Assembly: GCF_003675385.1 (NCBI RefSeq)
Contig: NZ_RCWZ01000004.1
Location: 620,001 to 684,000, forward strand
Reading direction: 5' to 3'
Length of the DNA: 64,000 nt
Source: Mucilaginibacter kameinonensis
GTDB taxonomy: Bacteria > Bacteroidota > Bacteroidia > Sphingobacteriales > Sphingobacteriaceae
Part shown: in pieces, positions 9,784 to 18,860 of the stretch
How the letters are laid out: the number at the start of each line of letters is the position of its first letter
Numbering within the stretch: position 1 is the first letter of the stretch
Notes under the pieces: generated by a model
Told to the model about the DNA's origin: nothing
What the model saw: the letters and a program-made list of their open reading frames with translations, nothing else
Database searches by the model: none
Program-made: the position numbers and the translations under genes

Positions 9784-11172
9784 ATGAAAAATAAGCTCTT
9801 CAATCAACATAAAATAGCCTTGTTCTTATTGCTTTTGTCGGGCACAATGGCTTCTTGCAAAAAATTAATTGAGATCCCCCCTAACCCACCATCTGCGATC
9901 ACCCAGCAGGTTGAGTTCTCGGATAGTACCTCTACCATGACCGCAGTTGCCGGTGTTTACGCATATATCCCTGGCACCGGATTCGGCTATAGCGATGGCA
10001 ACCTGACTATTTGTACAGGATTGTCCTCTGACGAAATTTCATCTACGATTAATGATGACAGACAACAGTTCTACAGTTATACCCTTACCTCTTTAAACAG
10101 CCAGATCGGAACCTTGTGGAGCAACCCCTACCAGGCTATATTCCTCGTTAATTCCGTATTGAACGGAGTTGCCAATAACGGTAACCTGTCGGACTCCTTT
10201 AAACAGCAGGTTACAGGAGAGATGGAAGTTGTCCGGTCACTATATTATTTTAATATGGTGAATGAATTTGGCGGACTTCCGCTGGTGATAACCACGGATT
10301 ACAAGGCAACCTCTCATTTGCCGAGATCTGCGGTTTCAGCAATTTATAACCAAATCATTTCCGACCTAGGTGATGCGCAGAAAAAACTAAAAACCGCGAA
10401 TCCATCAAACGGCAGGGCGAGGCCTAATATCTATTCAGCTACAGCGTTACTTTCCAAGGTGAATTTATACCTTGGTAACTGGCAAAAAGCATATAATGAA
10501 GCGGACTCTGTTATAAAATCAGGATCGTATAATCTTGAACTAGACCTTAATAACGTTTTTCTGGAAGGAAGTGCGGAGGCCATTTGGCAAATACCCGCAA
10601 ATCAAGGCTATTACGCCACTTCGGATGGGAAAAATTTTGTCCCTCAGGACAGTGGGGATGCACCCAAATACCTGATAACTTCAAACTTACTCAGCGCGTT
10701 CGAACCCGGTGACCAAAGACAGGTTAATTGGATTGGTTCCACTTCGATCAATGGTCAAACGCTATATTATCCCTATAAATATAAAAATGTGACCTCTGAT
10801 GCGCCAAACACGGAAGATTATATGGTGCTGAGATTAGGTGAAATTTACCTGATCAGGGCTGAGGCAGCCGCGCATCTGGGAAATATTTCCCAGGCGATGG
10901 CCGACGTAAACGTGATCAGGGACAGGGCCGGTCTCGCGCCTGCTTCCGCCGCCTCGCAGACCGCAGCATTGAATATTGTCATGCATGAACGTCAGCTGGA
11001 ACTATTTTGCGAATGGGGCAATCGTTGGTTTGACCTCAAGCGTACCGGGACAGCCGGCACCGTACTGGCAGCGGAGAAATCAGGATGGACCACAGACGCC
11101 GCGCTATATCCGTTACCACAGGCACAAATACAACTGGACAATCAGCTGATCCAAAATCCGGGGTATCATTAA
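9784..11172 (+). CDS. SusD/RagB-family nutrient-binding lipoprotein
   Basis: Surface lipoprotein of 462 residues that forms the lid of the SusC channel and binds substrate. A lipobox signal peptide is visible (IALFLLLLSGTMASCKK, Cys about residue 25). The middle contains TPR-like helices (EVVRSLYYFNMVNEFGGLPLV, ATALLSKVNLYLGNWQKAYNEAD), and the C-terminal SusD block carries YLIRAEAAAHLGN and ERQLELFCEWGNRWFDLKRTG, both typical. It begins 5 bp after the SusC stop, so it is translated from the same transcript. Length is close to the family norm. Confidence 0.95.
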   Translation: MKNKLFNQHKIALFLLLLSGTMASCKKLIEIPPNPPSAITQQVEFSDSTSTMTAVAGVYAYIPGTGFGYSDGNLTICTGLSSDEISSTINDDRQQFYSYTLTSLNSQIGTLWSNPYQAIFLVNSVLNGVANNGNLSDSFKQQVTGEMEVVRSLYYFNMVNEFGGLPLVITTDYKATSHLPRSAVSAIYNQIISDLGDAQKKLKTANPSNGRARPNIYSATALLSKVNLYLGNWQKAYNEADSVIKSGSYNLELDLNNVFLEGSAEAIWQIPANQGYYATSDGKNFVPQDSGDAPKYLITSNLLSAFEPGDQRQVNWIGSTSINGQTLYYPYKYKNVTSDAPNTEDYMVLRLGEIYLIRAEAAAHLGNISQAMADVNVIRDRAGLAPASAASQTAALNIVMHERQLELFCEWGNRWFDLKRTGTAGTVLAAEKSGWTTDAALYPLPQAQIQLDNQLIQNPGYH

Positions 11173-11211
11173 GGAAAATTTATAAGGCACGCGATTCGGC
11201 GAAGCATGTAC

Positions 11212-11231
11212 TGCCCCGGCCCATTCGGGGC
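11212..11231 (+). terminator. GC-rich hairpin after susD-like gene
   Basis: Seven-base-pair stem TGCCCCG / CGGGGCA with a loop of about 6 nt, 45 bp after the SusD stop. There is no T tract, so it is more likely an mRNA-stabilising or partial terminator hairpin that separates SusCD from the downstream genes. Confidence 0.35.
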
Positions 11232-11372
11232 ACTAAATCACTATTGAGGGATAAAAGTTGATCAAAAGCATGGTCGATAAAATCATCCTGAAGTATTGGT
11301 AATGCAACCGCCTTGAAAAATCCTGCCCTATCCCCAATCAATTAATCGTCAATCATATCAAAATTAAAATAT

Positions 11373-12491
11373 ATGCAATTAAGGATTTTTCTTGCATTGT
11401 GCTTCCTGCCGATAATGACATGGGCACAAAATAGCAAGTTCGTTTTAAATGTCAAAGCCGACCTTCATTCAAAGGTGGCCAAAGCATACCTGATTTACAG
11501 GTCAGGTGAGAAAATAATAATCGACTCGGTCCCCGCGAACAACAATCATTTCCAATTAACGGATACACTGAGCGAGCCGGTTATGGCACAGCTGGTATTA
11601 GATCACGATGGTGTTGGACTGGATAAGCTGGGCCGGGGCGAAGATCTTCGGGAATTCTACCTTGAAAGCGCAAATATTGATGTTTCCGTCACAGATTCTG
11701 TCAGAACAGCTTCGATAACCGGTTCGAAAAGCAATGATGAATACGAATTTTATACCAATTCAGTTGCTGAGGCTGTTAAAGCGATCAATCGAGTATACAT
11801 GGCGTTTTCGACGGCCCCTGCGGGCAAAAAGAATGATAAAACCTTTATGGATAGCCTACAGACGAAATTGACCGCATCGGTTAATGGGAAACGTGACCTG
11901 CAAAAACAATTTATTATCCGGCATCCCGGTTCATATATCAGTCTTGTGGTCATGAAGGCGATGTTCGGAGATGATATAGATGTTACTGTTGCAGGGCCGC
12001 TTTTTAAAAACCTATCACCCGAAATACGGCTTAGCCCATCCGGAATTAGCTATAGCGCTGCGATCGATAAGGCCCGGTTGACGGCAATTGGTGCCACCGC
12101 CCCTGCATTTACCGCTAAAGATGTTCATGCCAAAACAATCGGGCTTAAAAATTTTCGCGGAAAATATGTACTGCTGGATTTCTGGGCATCATGGTGTCGC
12201 CCCTGCCGTGCAGAAAACCCGAATCTATTAAAGGCATACCGCCGGTATAAAAATCAAAGGTTTAATGTCCTGGGAATTTCACTGGACACCAAACAGGAAA
12301 GAAAACAATGGCTGGCCGCCATTAAAAAAGACGGCATGCCCTGGAGACAAATAGCCGATCCTGATGTGGTAAAAATGTACGACGTTCATGGGATCCCTCA
12401 AAATTTCCTGGTTGATCCCACCGGAAAAATCATCGCCAAAAATTTGCGTGGAGACGAACTGAACAAAGCATTAGCCAATATTTTTAAATAA
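11373..12491 (+). CDS. TlpA-like thioredoxin with N-terminal DUF4369-like domain
   Basis: Secreted or periplasmic thiol-disulfide protein of 372 residues. A signal peptide (MQLRIFLALCFLPIMTWAQN) is followed by a beta-rich DUF4369-like region (about 22-130), a helical linker, and a thioredoxin/AhpC-TSA domain from about residue 240 with the redox motif WCRPC at about 273-277 (FWASWCRPCRAEN) and the cis-Pro region VHGIPQNFLVDPTGKII. It should keep cysteines of exported proteins reduced. The M16 protease starts 10 bp downstream, so the two are an operon; the SusD gene is 200 bp upstream on the same strand. Confidence 0.9.
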   Translation: MQLRIFLALCFLPIMTWAQNSKFVLNVKADLHSKVAKAYLIYRSGEKIIIDSVPANNNHFQLTDTLSEPVMAQLVLDHDGVGLDKLGRGEDLREFYLESANIDVSVTDSVRTASITGSKSNDEYEFYTNSVAEAVKAINRVYMAFSTAPAGKKNDKTFMDSLQTKLTASVNGKRDLQKQFIIRHPGSYISLVVMKAMFGDDIDVTVAGPLFKNLSPEIRLSPSGISYSAAIDKARLTAIGATAPAFTAKDVHAKTIGLKNFRGKYVLLDFWASWCRPCRAENPNLLKAYRRYKNQRFNVLGISLDTKQERKQWLAAIKKDGMPWRQIADPDVVKMYDVHGIPQNFLVDPTGKIIAKNLRGDELNKALANIFK

Positions 12492-12501
12492 TACCAACAA
12501 C

Positions 12502-15294
12502 ATGAGAAATAGCATCATTTTAACAATTTTACTCCTGGGCAGTACGATTGCCTCACGGGCGCAGGACCTCCCGCTTGATCCGTCAGTACGCACCGGAAAA
12601 TTACCTAATGGCTTTACCTATTTCATACGGCACAATGAAGAACCCAAAAACCGGGCAACCATGTTCCTGGTGAATAAAGCAGGGGCCATTCTGGAGGATG
12701 AAGACCAGCGTGGACTCGCGCATTTCATGGAGCACATGAGTTTCAATGGGACGAAACATTTTCCGCATAACCAGCTTGTCGATTATCTGCAAAAAGCCGG
12801 TGTTCGCTTCGGTGCAGATATCAATGCTTATACCAGCTTTGATGAAACCGTTTATCAATTGCCGATCCCCTCTGATCAACCCGAGTTATTGCAGGGCGGG
12901 ATCCAGATTTTACGTGACTGGGCACATGAAGCTTTACTGGATCCGACAGAAATCGATAAAGAACGGGGCGTAGTATTGGAAGAAGAGCGTTTGGGCAAAG
13001 GTGCCGGTGAGCGGATGGAGCGCGCTTATTACCCGGTATTGCTCAACCAATCCCGTTACGCCTACCGGCTTCCTATTGGACAGGATACGGTTTTAAAAAA
13101 TTTCACGCGCCCGGTAATTGCCCGTTTTTACAACGATTGGTACCGGCCGGATCTGCAGGCACTGATCGTTGTAGGCGATGTCGATGTCAACCAGATCGAG
13201 CTGATGATCAAACAGCGCTTTTCAGATTTGAAAAATCCTGTACACGAACGACCGCGGGTTAATTATGCCATTCCCCTGGAGGGTAAAAATCAGTTTATCG
13301 CAGTGACAGACAAAGAGATGACGGCAACGGAAGCAGAACTGCTGATTAAGCACAGGGCCCCTGAATTGAGAACGGCTGCTGATTACCGGCAGCGGATCAT
13401 TGTTAGCCTTTTTAACCAGATGCTGGCCGGCCGCTATGCAGAGATAGCAAGAAAAGCTGATCCTCCATATATTTCGGGTAATGCCAGGATTACGGAGCTG
13501 ATCAACGGGATCGATGATTTTAGTGCCACGGTAAATGCAAAACCCGGAGAACTCGAAAAAGGTTTCAAAGCGGTATGGCGGGAAGTCATTCGTATCAAAC
13601 GGTTTGGGTTTACCCAATCAGAGCTTGAACGTGCCAAAGCTGCCTATCTGAACGGTATGAACAGTGCTGTAAAGGAGAAAAATAAAATTAATTCCGAATC
13701 TTACGCGGCGGAATACCAGGCCTACTTCTTAAAGGGAGAAGCCTCCCCGGGAATAGATATAGAGTTCAGCCTGATAAAAAAGGACTTACCGGGTATCACC
13801 TTAACAGACTTCAAAAAACTGGTGGCCGAATACATTACGTCAGTTAACAGGGATATTTTAATTACCGCGCCAGAAAAAGAGAAAGACCGGTTACCAGACG
13901 AAGCTCAAATACTAAGTTGGTTGAAATCGGTAGAAACAGAAGATATTAAACCCTATCAGGATAAAGTGCTGACCAAGCCGCTGCTGGTTTCAAAACCGGT
14001 CGCCGGCAGCATTATAAATGAGCAGTTTGACAAGCGATTTGGTATTACCACGCTAAAACTGAGCAATGGTATGAAAATTTTGCTCAAGCCTACCGATTTT
14101 AAAAACGACCAGATCATTTTCGGTGGTTTTGCTCCGGGAGGAACTTCTTTGTACAATGACTCGGTTTATGAATCAGCTTCAAGCGCATCAGGTCTGGTCA
14201 CCGCAGGTGGGATCGGGAATTATAACATGGATGAACTTAGGAGGTTTCTGACAGGTAAACAGCTCAGTGTATCTCCGTATATCAATGAGCGTAGTGAAGG
14301 CATTAATGGCAGTACAAACAATGAAGACCTGGAGACGGCCATGCAGTTAATCTATGCTTATTTCACTGAGCCCCGCAAAGATACAGCCGTATTCAACGGA
14401 ATTATGATGCGATCAAAAGCAAGGCTTGCGAATAGGTTCAGCGACCCCGGTAGTGTGTTCAATGATACCATCAGTACTTTAATGAGTAACAATAATCCCA
14501 GAAGAACCGGTCCGTCAATACAGAAATTAAATCAGATAAATCTTGACAAAGCGTACCAGGTATATCAGGAGCGATTTGCAGACGCAGCAAATTTTACTTT
14601 TACGTTCGTCGGGAGCGTAGATCCGAAAACCATTAAACCTCTGCTGGAGAAATATCTCGCTTCACTTCCAGCGACCAACAGTCACGAAACTGCAAAAGAT
14701 CTGAATATCCACCCGCCTGCCGGTCGCATTTCGAAAACGGTTTATCAAGGCAATGATTCCAAGGCTACCGTCTACCTGGTATTTACTGCACCATATAATT
14801 ACAACCACCCGGATAACATAGCGATGAAAGCCTTACAGGAGGTTTTAGAAATACGGCTACTGGAACGGTTACGGGAGGAAGAAAGTGGAGTATATACCCC
14901 TGGAGTCGAAGTAAACGTAAGTAAGCTTCCTCAGACAAGGTATAGCGTGCTGGTCCGCTTCGGCTGCGCGCCGGAGAATGTCGAAAAAATGATCAACTCT
15001 TCCCTGGAAGAGATTAAAAAATTGAAGACGGAAGGCCCCCCTCAGGTAAATATAGATAAATGGCGTTCGGAAGAAAAGAACAGTTTCACGCCCCAGCTTA
15101 AGACCAATGATTTCTGGCTGGGATATCTGAATGGGCAGTTGCAATCAGACGAGGATTTTGGTTTTGTTCAACAATATGAAACGCTCCTGAATGGCGTAGG
15201 GCCACAGGATATTAAACGGCTTGCCGACAAATACCTCGATGGAAAAAACTACATCAGGATGGTTTTATTGCCCGAAGCTACAGCCGCAAAATAA
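12502..15294 (+). CDS. M16 family zinc metallopeptidase (insulinase/PqqL-like)
   Basis: Exported zinc protease of 930 residues. Signal peptide MRNSIILTILLLGSTIASRA; zinc motif HxxEH at residues 74-78 (HFMEH) with a further acidic helix EIDKERGVVLEEER that supplies the third ligand. Two pairs of M16 domains follow: active half about 25-470 and inactive half about 510-925 (ERLREEESGVYTPGVEVNVS is the usual R/Y substrate loop). Family members degrade peptides in the periplasm. The operon with a TlpA thioredoxin and the SusCD importer suggests uptake and breakdown of peptides. Full length for the PqqL-type group. Confidence 0.94.
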   Translation: MRNSIILTILLLGSTIASRAQDLPLDPSVRTGKLPNGFTYFIRHNEEPKNRATMFLVNKAGAILEDEDQRGLAHFMEHMSFNGTKHFPHNQLVDYLQKAGVRFGADINAYTSFDETVYQLPIPSDQPELLQGGIQILRDWAHEALLDPTEIDKERGVVLEEERLGKGAGERMERAYYPVLLNQSRYAYRLPIGQDTVLKNFTRPVIARFYNDWYRPDLQALIVVGDVDVNQIELMIKQRFSDLKNPVHERPRVNYAIPLEGKNQFIAVTDKEMTATEAELLIKHRAPELRTAADYRQRIIVSLFNQMLAGRYAEIARKADPPYISGNARITELINGIDDFSATVNAKPGELEKGFKAVWREVIRIKRFGFTQSELERAKAAYLNGMNSAVKEKNKINSESYAAEYQAYFLKGEASPGIDIEFSLIKKDLPGITLTDFKKLVAEYITSVNRDILITAPEKEKDRLPDEAQILSWLKSVETEDIKPYQDKVLTKPLLVSKPVAGSIINEQFDKRFGITTLKLSNGMKILLKPTDFKNDQIIFGGFAPGGTSLYNDSVYESASSASGLVTAGGIGNYNMDELRRFLTGKQLSVSPYINERSEGINGSTNNEDLETAMQLIYAYFTEPRKDTAVFNGIMMRSKARLANRFSDPGSVFNDTISTLMSNNNPRRTGPSIQKLNQINLDKAYQVYQERFADAANFTFTFVGSVDPKTIKPLLEKYLASLPATNSHETAKDLNIHPPAGRISKTVYQGNDSKATVYLVFTAPYNYNHPDNIAMKALQEVLEIRLLERLREEESGVYTPGVEVNVSKLPQTRYSVLVRFGCAPENVEKMINSSLEEIKKLKTEGPPQVNIDKWRSEEKNSFTPQLKTNDFWLGYLNGQLQSDEDFGFVQQYETLLNGVGPQDIKRLADKYLDGKNYIRMVLLPEATAAK

Positions 15295-15414
15295 TCCAGT
15301 GAGTTAACATATGCACAAAATGTTCTTTAGGCATTCAAGAGTTAATAAATTTTAGCGCAGAGGAGTGCAGGCTGCGCATTTTTTTAAGGAACCATTTACA
15401 CTAAAATAAACGAT

Positions 15415-15969
15415 ATGAACCAGATTTTAAATTTCAGAAAAACGGCAGTTATGAAACTGTTCGTTCTTTCAATACTATTTGCTTTGTTTCCTAAGCCAAG
15501 CCATGCTCAGGATGACGATACTACAAAAAAGGTACTCGTGGGAAATATGGCACCCAATTTTAAATTCTTCTTGGCAAAGGATAAAAAAGCGAGTTTGTCC
15601 GATTATAAGGGAAAAATAGTACTGCTTGATTTCTGGGCGACCTGGTGTGAACCCTGCCGCCGCGAATTGCCTTTGATACAGAACCTTTATAATAAGTTTA
15701 AGAATGACCCGCATTTCGAGCTTTTTGCTTTTGCCCGTGGGGAAGATTGGAACAAGACAATACCATTCAAAGAGCAAAATCATTACACATTTCCGATGCT
15801 GCCGGATAAGAACAGGAAGATTTTTGATATTTATGCCCGCGCTGATATTCCACGTATAGTAGTGATTGGAAAGGATGGCAAAGTAATATATACCGATGCG
15901 GGTTACGATCCTAAAGGCATGGATGAGCTGATGGCCATATTAACGAATGAACTGAAAGAGGCCAACTAA
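15415..15969 (+). CDS. TlpA-like thioredoxin
   Basis: Exported single-domain thioredoxin of 184 residues. Signal peptide ends near HAQD (an in-frame ATG at 15451, MKLFVLSILFALF, is an equally good start). The redox motif WCEPC is at about residues 77-81 (DFWATWCEPCRREL) and the cis-Pro region is RADIPRIVVIGKDGKVIY. It acts as a thiol reductase in the periplasm. It lies 120 bp after the M16 protease, and a strong terminator follows immediately, closing the uptake locus. Confidence 0.9.
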   Translation: MNQILNFRKTAVMKLFVLSILFALFPKPSHAQDDDTTKKVLVGNMAPNFKFFLAKDKKASLSDYKGKIVLLDFWATWCEPCRRELPLIQNLYNKFKNDPHFELFAFARGEDWNKTIPFKEQNHYTFPMLPDKNRKIFDIYARADIPRIVVIGKDGKVIYTDAGYDPKGMDELMAILTNELKEAN

Positions 15970-15970
15970 A

Positions 15971-16015
15971 CATTGATTGTACGGCCGTTAAATCGGCCGT
16001 ACAATCAATGTTTTT
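15971..16015 (+). terminator. Rho-independent terminator of the SusCD/M16/TlpA locus
   Basis: Perfect 17-bp inverted repeat, arms 15971-15987 and 15994-16010 (CATTGATTGTACGGCCG and its complement), with a 6-nt loop and then a run of T. It begins 1 bp after the TlpA stop codon. Confidence 0.92.
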
Positions 16016-16118
16016 CCTGAAAATTGCGGCATTTGGCGGTCTTGCACACCCTGGGATCACCGTTTGATTATGGCAGGACGCAACGATTGTATAGAAATTA
16101 TAATAGTCCTCAATCTCA

Positions 16119-17387
16119 TCAGTCCTTTTTGTTACTCGTCTCAATAATCATCCTTAATGCCTGGTCTCTGGTAAAGTAAGCGACCACCCATCTGTAAAAC
16201 GTTGTGAGACGGTTGGCGGCTGTTGCAAGCGACAACAGGTGGACTGCAAGCCAGGAAAAAAATGCTAAACGGCCTTGAAAATGTTTTTTTGATGGCAGAT
16301 CGACTACTGCCCTATTCCTGCCGATAATTGCCATACTGCCTTTATCTTGATAGGCAAATGGTCTCAGGCTACCATGACGCCTGGCCGCAATAATATTATT
16401 GGCAAGGTTTTTCCCCTGCTGAATGGCAATCTGAGCCATTTGGGGATGTCCGGCAGGGTAAGCGGCTTCGTGTGTTTGTACGCAAGCATCGCCAATCGCA
16501 TAAATATTCTCTGTTGCCTGGACTTTGTTATATTGATCACAAATGATCCTGTTGCCACGGCCATAAGATTCCGGAGGTAGGCCTGCAAACTTTATTCCGG
16601 TTACACCTGCGGCCCATATCAATGTCTTTGTTGTAATTTGATGACCGTCGGCAAAAAATACGGTTTCCCCATCATAGTCTTTAACCTGCATCCCCAGGTG
16701 CACGTCGACACCCATGGCCGTCAGCGCGTCAAGCGCGTATAAATGGGTCTTATCGCTCATTGGTTTTAACACGACATTAAGGCCATCAACAAGGAACAGG
16801 TGGGGCAAATGACCTTTATCGTACAAATCCGGATGGTCCTTTGCCAGGATATCCCTTTTCATGTCAGCGAGCATGCCGGAGATCTCTACCCCGGTTGGCC
16901 CGCCACCCACCACCACAACGTTCAGCAATTTTTCCCGTTCCTGCCGGTCAGTTGTTAATGCTGCTTTTTCAACCTGCCTCAACAAATGATTTTTTAAAGT
17001 CAGGGCGTCAGAAAGGGTCTTCATCGGGAAAGCATTGGCCTTTACCTGCTCCATTCCGAAGTAGTTGTTGCTAACACCTGTGGCTATAACGAGGTAATCG
17101 TAACTGTAATCTTTTCCATCGATGGTTACTGCATTCTTTTCACTATTGACGAATTCGAGTTCACCCATCAGAAAATGCACATTCTTATACTTTCGTAACA
17201 GTTTCCGGAAAGGATAACTGATATTAGGAGAATCCAGAAATCCTGTAGTCACCTGGTACAGCAACGGTGGAAAAAAATTATAATTATTCCTGTCAACGAG
17301 TGTGATCTCCAGGCTTTTATCTTTTGCAAGATGCTTGACCAGGTTGATTCCGGCAAAACCTCCGCCAATGATGAATACGTGTTTCAT
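16119..17387 (-). CDS. NAD(P)/FAD-dependent oxidoreductase, type II NADH dehydrogenase-like
   Basis: Flavoprotein of 422 residues that probably oxidises NADH and passes electrons to quinone at the membrane. The FAD Rossmann motif is at the N-terminus (IIGGGFAGINLVKHL), the NADH motif at about 165-180 (VVVGGGPTGVEISGML), and the second FAD contact is YAIGDACVQ. The C-terminal segment (FFSWLAVHLLSLATAANRLT) is amphipathic/hydrophobic, as in NDH-2. Length is normal for NDH-2. A predicted sigma54-like promoter with paired dyads (17426-17537) sits just upstream, with a 27-nt leader. It may serve as a stress-induced, non-proton-pumping electron outlet. Confidence 0.9.
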   Translation of the reverse strand: MKHVFIIGGGFAGINLVKHLAKDKSLEITLVDRNNYNFFPPLLYQVTTGFLDSPNISYPFRKLLRKYKNVHFLMGELEFVNSEKNAVTIDGKDYSYDYLVIATGVSNNYFGMEQVKANAFPMKTLSDALTLKNHLLRQVEKAALTTDRQEREKLLNVVVVGGGPTGVEISGMLADMKRDILAKDHPDLYDKGHLPHLFLVDGLNVVLKPMSDKTHLYALDALTAMGVDVHLGMQVKDYDGETVFFADGHQITTKTLIWAAGVTGIKFAGLPPESYGRGNRIICDQYNKVQATENIYAIGDACVQTHEAAYPAGHPQMAQIAIQQGKNLANNIIAARRHGSLRPFAYQDKGSMAIIGRNRAVVDLPSKKHFQGRLAFFSWLAVHLLSLATAANRLTTFYRWVVAYFTRDQALRMIIETSNKKD

Positions 17388-17804
17388 AGTGTTCAGACTT
17401 TATGGTTAATGATTATTCATAAAAGCCAAACCGCACACCGTTTTATAACCAACTGAAATACAAAATATTACAAGATTAAACCCTTCGATTTCTTACGACA
17501 TTTAGTTAATCGTTGAAACTCCCGGCGAATAGTCCATTTCATGTACGCTGTTTGTACCTGATATTTAACGAATAAGAAAAAAATGAAAGTAGAAATAAAC
17601 CCTACTATCTGTAGAAAAATCGCTGCTGCCACTCGCTGATTGATTTTATTTCGTAAAGAAACAAGCACTCAAATAATACAAAAATCTAATTTACAGACAG
17701 TTGTCAAACGGCTTGAAATTTTCATTTAAATAAAACATGGCATCCCGTCAATTCGGGCGAAAATGCCTGACGAAAACCAATGTCAACATTTAAATGATTA
17801 ACAT
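17388..17804. other. Divergent intergenic region
   Basis: Holds regulon element 2 (17426-17537) for the minus-strand NDH-2 gene. The remainder is AT-rich and has the start region of the plus-strand dehydrogenase. A 66-codon minus-strand frame at 17468-17668 overlaps the regulatory element and is not considered a gene. Confidence 0.6.
17426..17537 (-). promoter_or_regulatory. Regulon element 2: promoter of the NDH-2-like gene
   Basis: Minus strand: upstream box ATGGACTATTCGCC (17537-17524), core dyad AACTAAATGTCGTA (17507-17494), and GGTGTGCGGTTTGG (17439-17426). Box spacing is 30 bp and core centre to GG is 61.5 bp. Predicted start of transcription near 17414, 27 nt before the ATG. Confidence 0.72.
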
Positions 17805-18770
17805 ATGACAACTACAACAAATCCACTAAATGAAAAATCGGGCATGGTGCCTAAGGATGCCAAGGTAACCGTTATCGGTGCCGGCGTTATCGGGATCTCC
17901 TGGGCCGGGCTGTTCTTAGCCAACGGTCTGAAAGTTACCGTTAATGATGTCCGTCCGGACCTGGAGGAAAGTACCTTAAAAGGGCTTAACGAACTTAAGC
18001 CCTCTCTTCAGGCGCTGGGCTATCAGATTGATCATCTGGAATCGGGCCTCTCCTTCGAAAAAGACCTGGCGAAAGCTTTGGAAGGTGCCGATTATGTTCA
18101 GGAAAACGGGCCCGAGAACATCCAGTTTAAGCAGAACCTTTATGTAAACATTGAAGCCGGCCTGAAGTCAGGGGCATTGGTTTTATCTTCTTCTTCGGGT
18201 ATTCCGGCAACCGTATTTGCAGAAAAAATGAAAGACCCCAGCCGCGTATTGGTAGGGCATCCTTTTAATCCCCCTCACCTGATTCCCCTGGTGGAGATTG
18301 TTCCGGGTAAACAAACCAGCGAAGCGGCTATTTCCGATGCTAAATCATTCTACGCCGCACTTGGCAAAAAACCGGTTGTGATCAATAAAGAAGTTCCCGG
18401 GTTTGTAGCTAACCGTTTACAGGCAGCAATCTTCAGGGAATGCGTTTATCTGGTAAGCGAAGAGGTTGTCAGAATGGAAAGCCTGGACGATATCGTTTCC
18501 AATTCGATCGGGTTGAGGTGGGCAGCTGCAGGACCATTCAAAACATTCACTTTAGGCGGCGGCCCCGGAGGTTTCTCCCATTTTCTGGAGCATTTCGGCC
18601 CAGGACTGGAGCAATTGTGGCAGGTACTTGGCAGCCCTCATTTCGACAAAACCACCGTCGATAAGCTGGTTGAGCAGGAAACCAGGGCTTATGGCCAGGT
18701 TTTATATGAAGACCTGCAGAAGGAACGGGACAACCAACAATTAGCGATTATGGCCGCTAAAAAACAATAA
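17805..18770 (+). CDS. 3-hydroxyacyl-CoA dehydrogenase family protein (carnitine dehydrogenase-like)
   Basis: NAD-dependent dehydrogenase of 321 residues. The nucleotide fold starts VTVIGAGVIGISWAGLFLA (about 21-40); the catalytic His lies in VGHPFNPPHLIPLVEIVPG, a form of the motif found in L-carnitine dehydrogenase and L-gulonate 3-dehydrogenase (lambda-crystallin type) rather than in the fused fatty-acid enzymes. The C-terminal 3HCDH domain follows (EVPGFVANRLQAAIFRE). It lacks a second domain, fitting the stand-alone group. Exact substrate cannot be set. Its only near neighbours face the other way, so it is a single-gene unit with its own terminator at 18792-18826. Confidence 0.85.
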   Translation: MTTTTNPLNEKSGMVPKDAKVTVIGAGVIGISWAGLFLANGLKVTVNDVRPDLEESTLKGLNELKPSLQALGYQIDHLESGLSFEKDLAKALEGADYVQENGPENIQFKQNLYVNIEAGLKSGALVLSSSSGIPATVFAEKMKDPSRVLVGHPFNPPHLIPLVEIVPGKQTSEAAISDAKSFYAALGKKPVVINKEVPGFVANRLQAAIFRECVYLVSEEVVRMESLDDIVSNSIGLRWAAAGPFKTFTLGGGPGGFSHFLEHFGPGLEQLWQVLGSPHFDKTTVDKLVEQETRAYGQVLYEDLQKERDNQQLAIMAAKKQ

Positions 18771-18791
18771 AAACAGCTCCCTTGAGCAATA

Positions 18792-18826
18792 AAAAAGGCA
18801 ATGATGGATATTATCATTGCCTTTTT
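18792..18826. terminator. Bidirectional rho-independent terminator
   Basis: Inverted repeat AAAAAGGCAATGAT / ATCATTGCCTTTTT with a 7-nt loop, between the convergent dehydrogenase and MFS genes. The A and T runs allow it to work on both strands. Confidence 0.9.
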
Positions 18827-18860
18827 GACATAAATTAAAATAACCTTATCAGGCTTAACC

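Noticed and set aside
11178..11200. GGCACGCGATTCGG after the SusD gene as a sigma54-like promoter
   Set aside because: It fits GG-N10-GG but the upstream position lies inside the SusD coding sequence and shows no dyad; treated as chance.
17468..17668. 66-codon minus-strand ORF with one hydrophobic stretch
   Set aside because: It covers regulon element 2, including the core dyad and upstream box, and has no family-like sequence; the open frame is most likely chance in AT-rich DNA.
17738..17755. GGCATCCCGTCAAT before the carnitine dehydrogenase-like gene as a further sigma54-like site
   Set aside because: The second G is missing and no dyad lies 61-66 bp upstream, so it fails the geometry kept by the 14 accepted sites.
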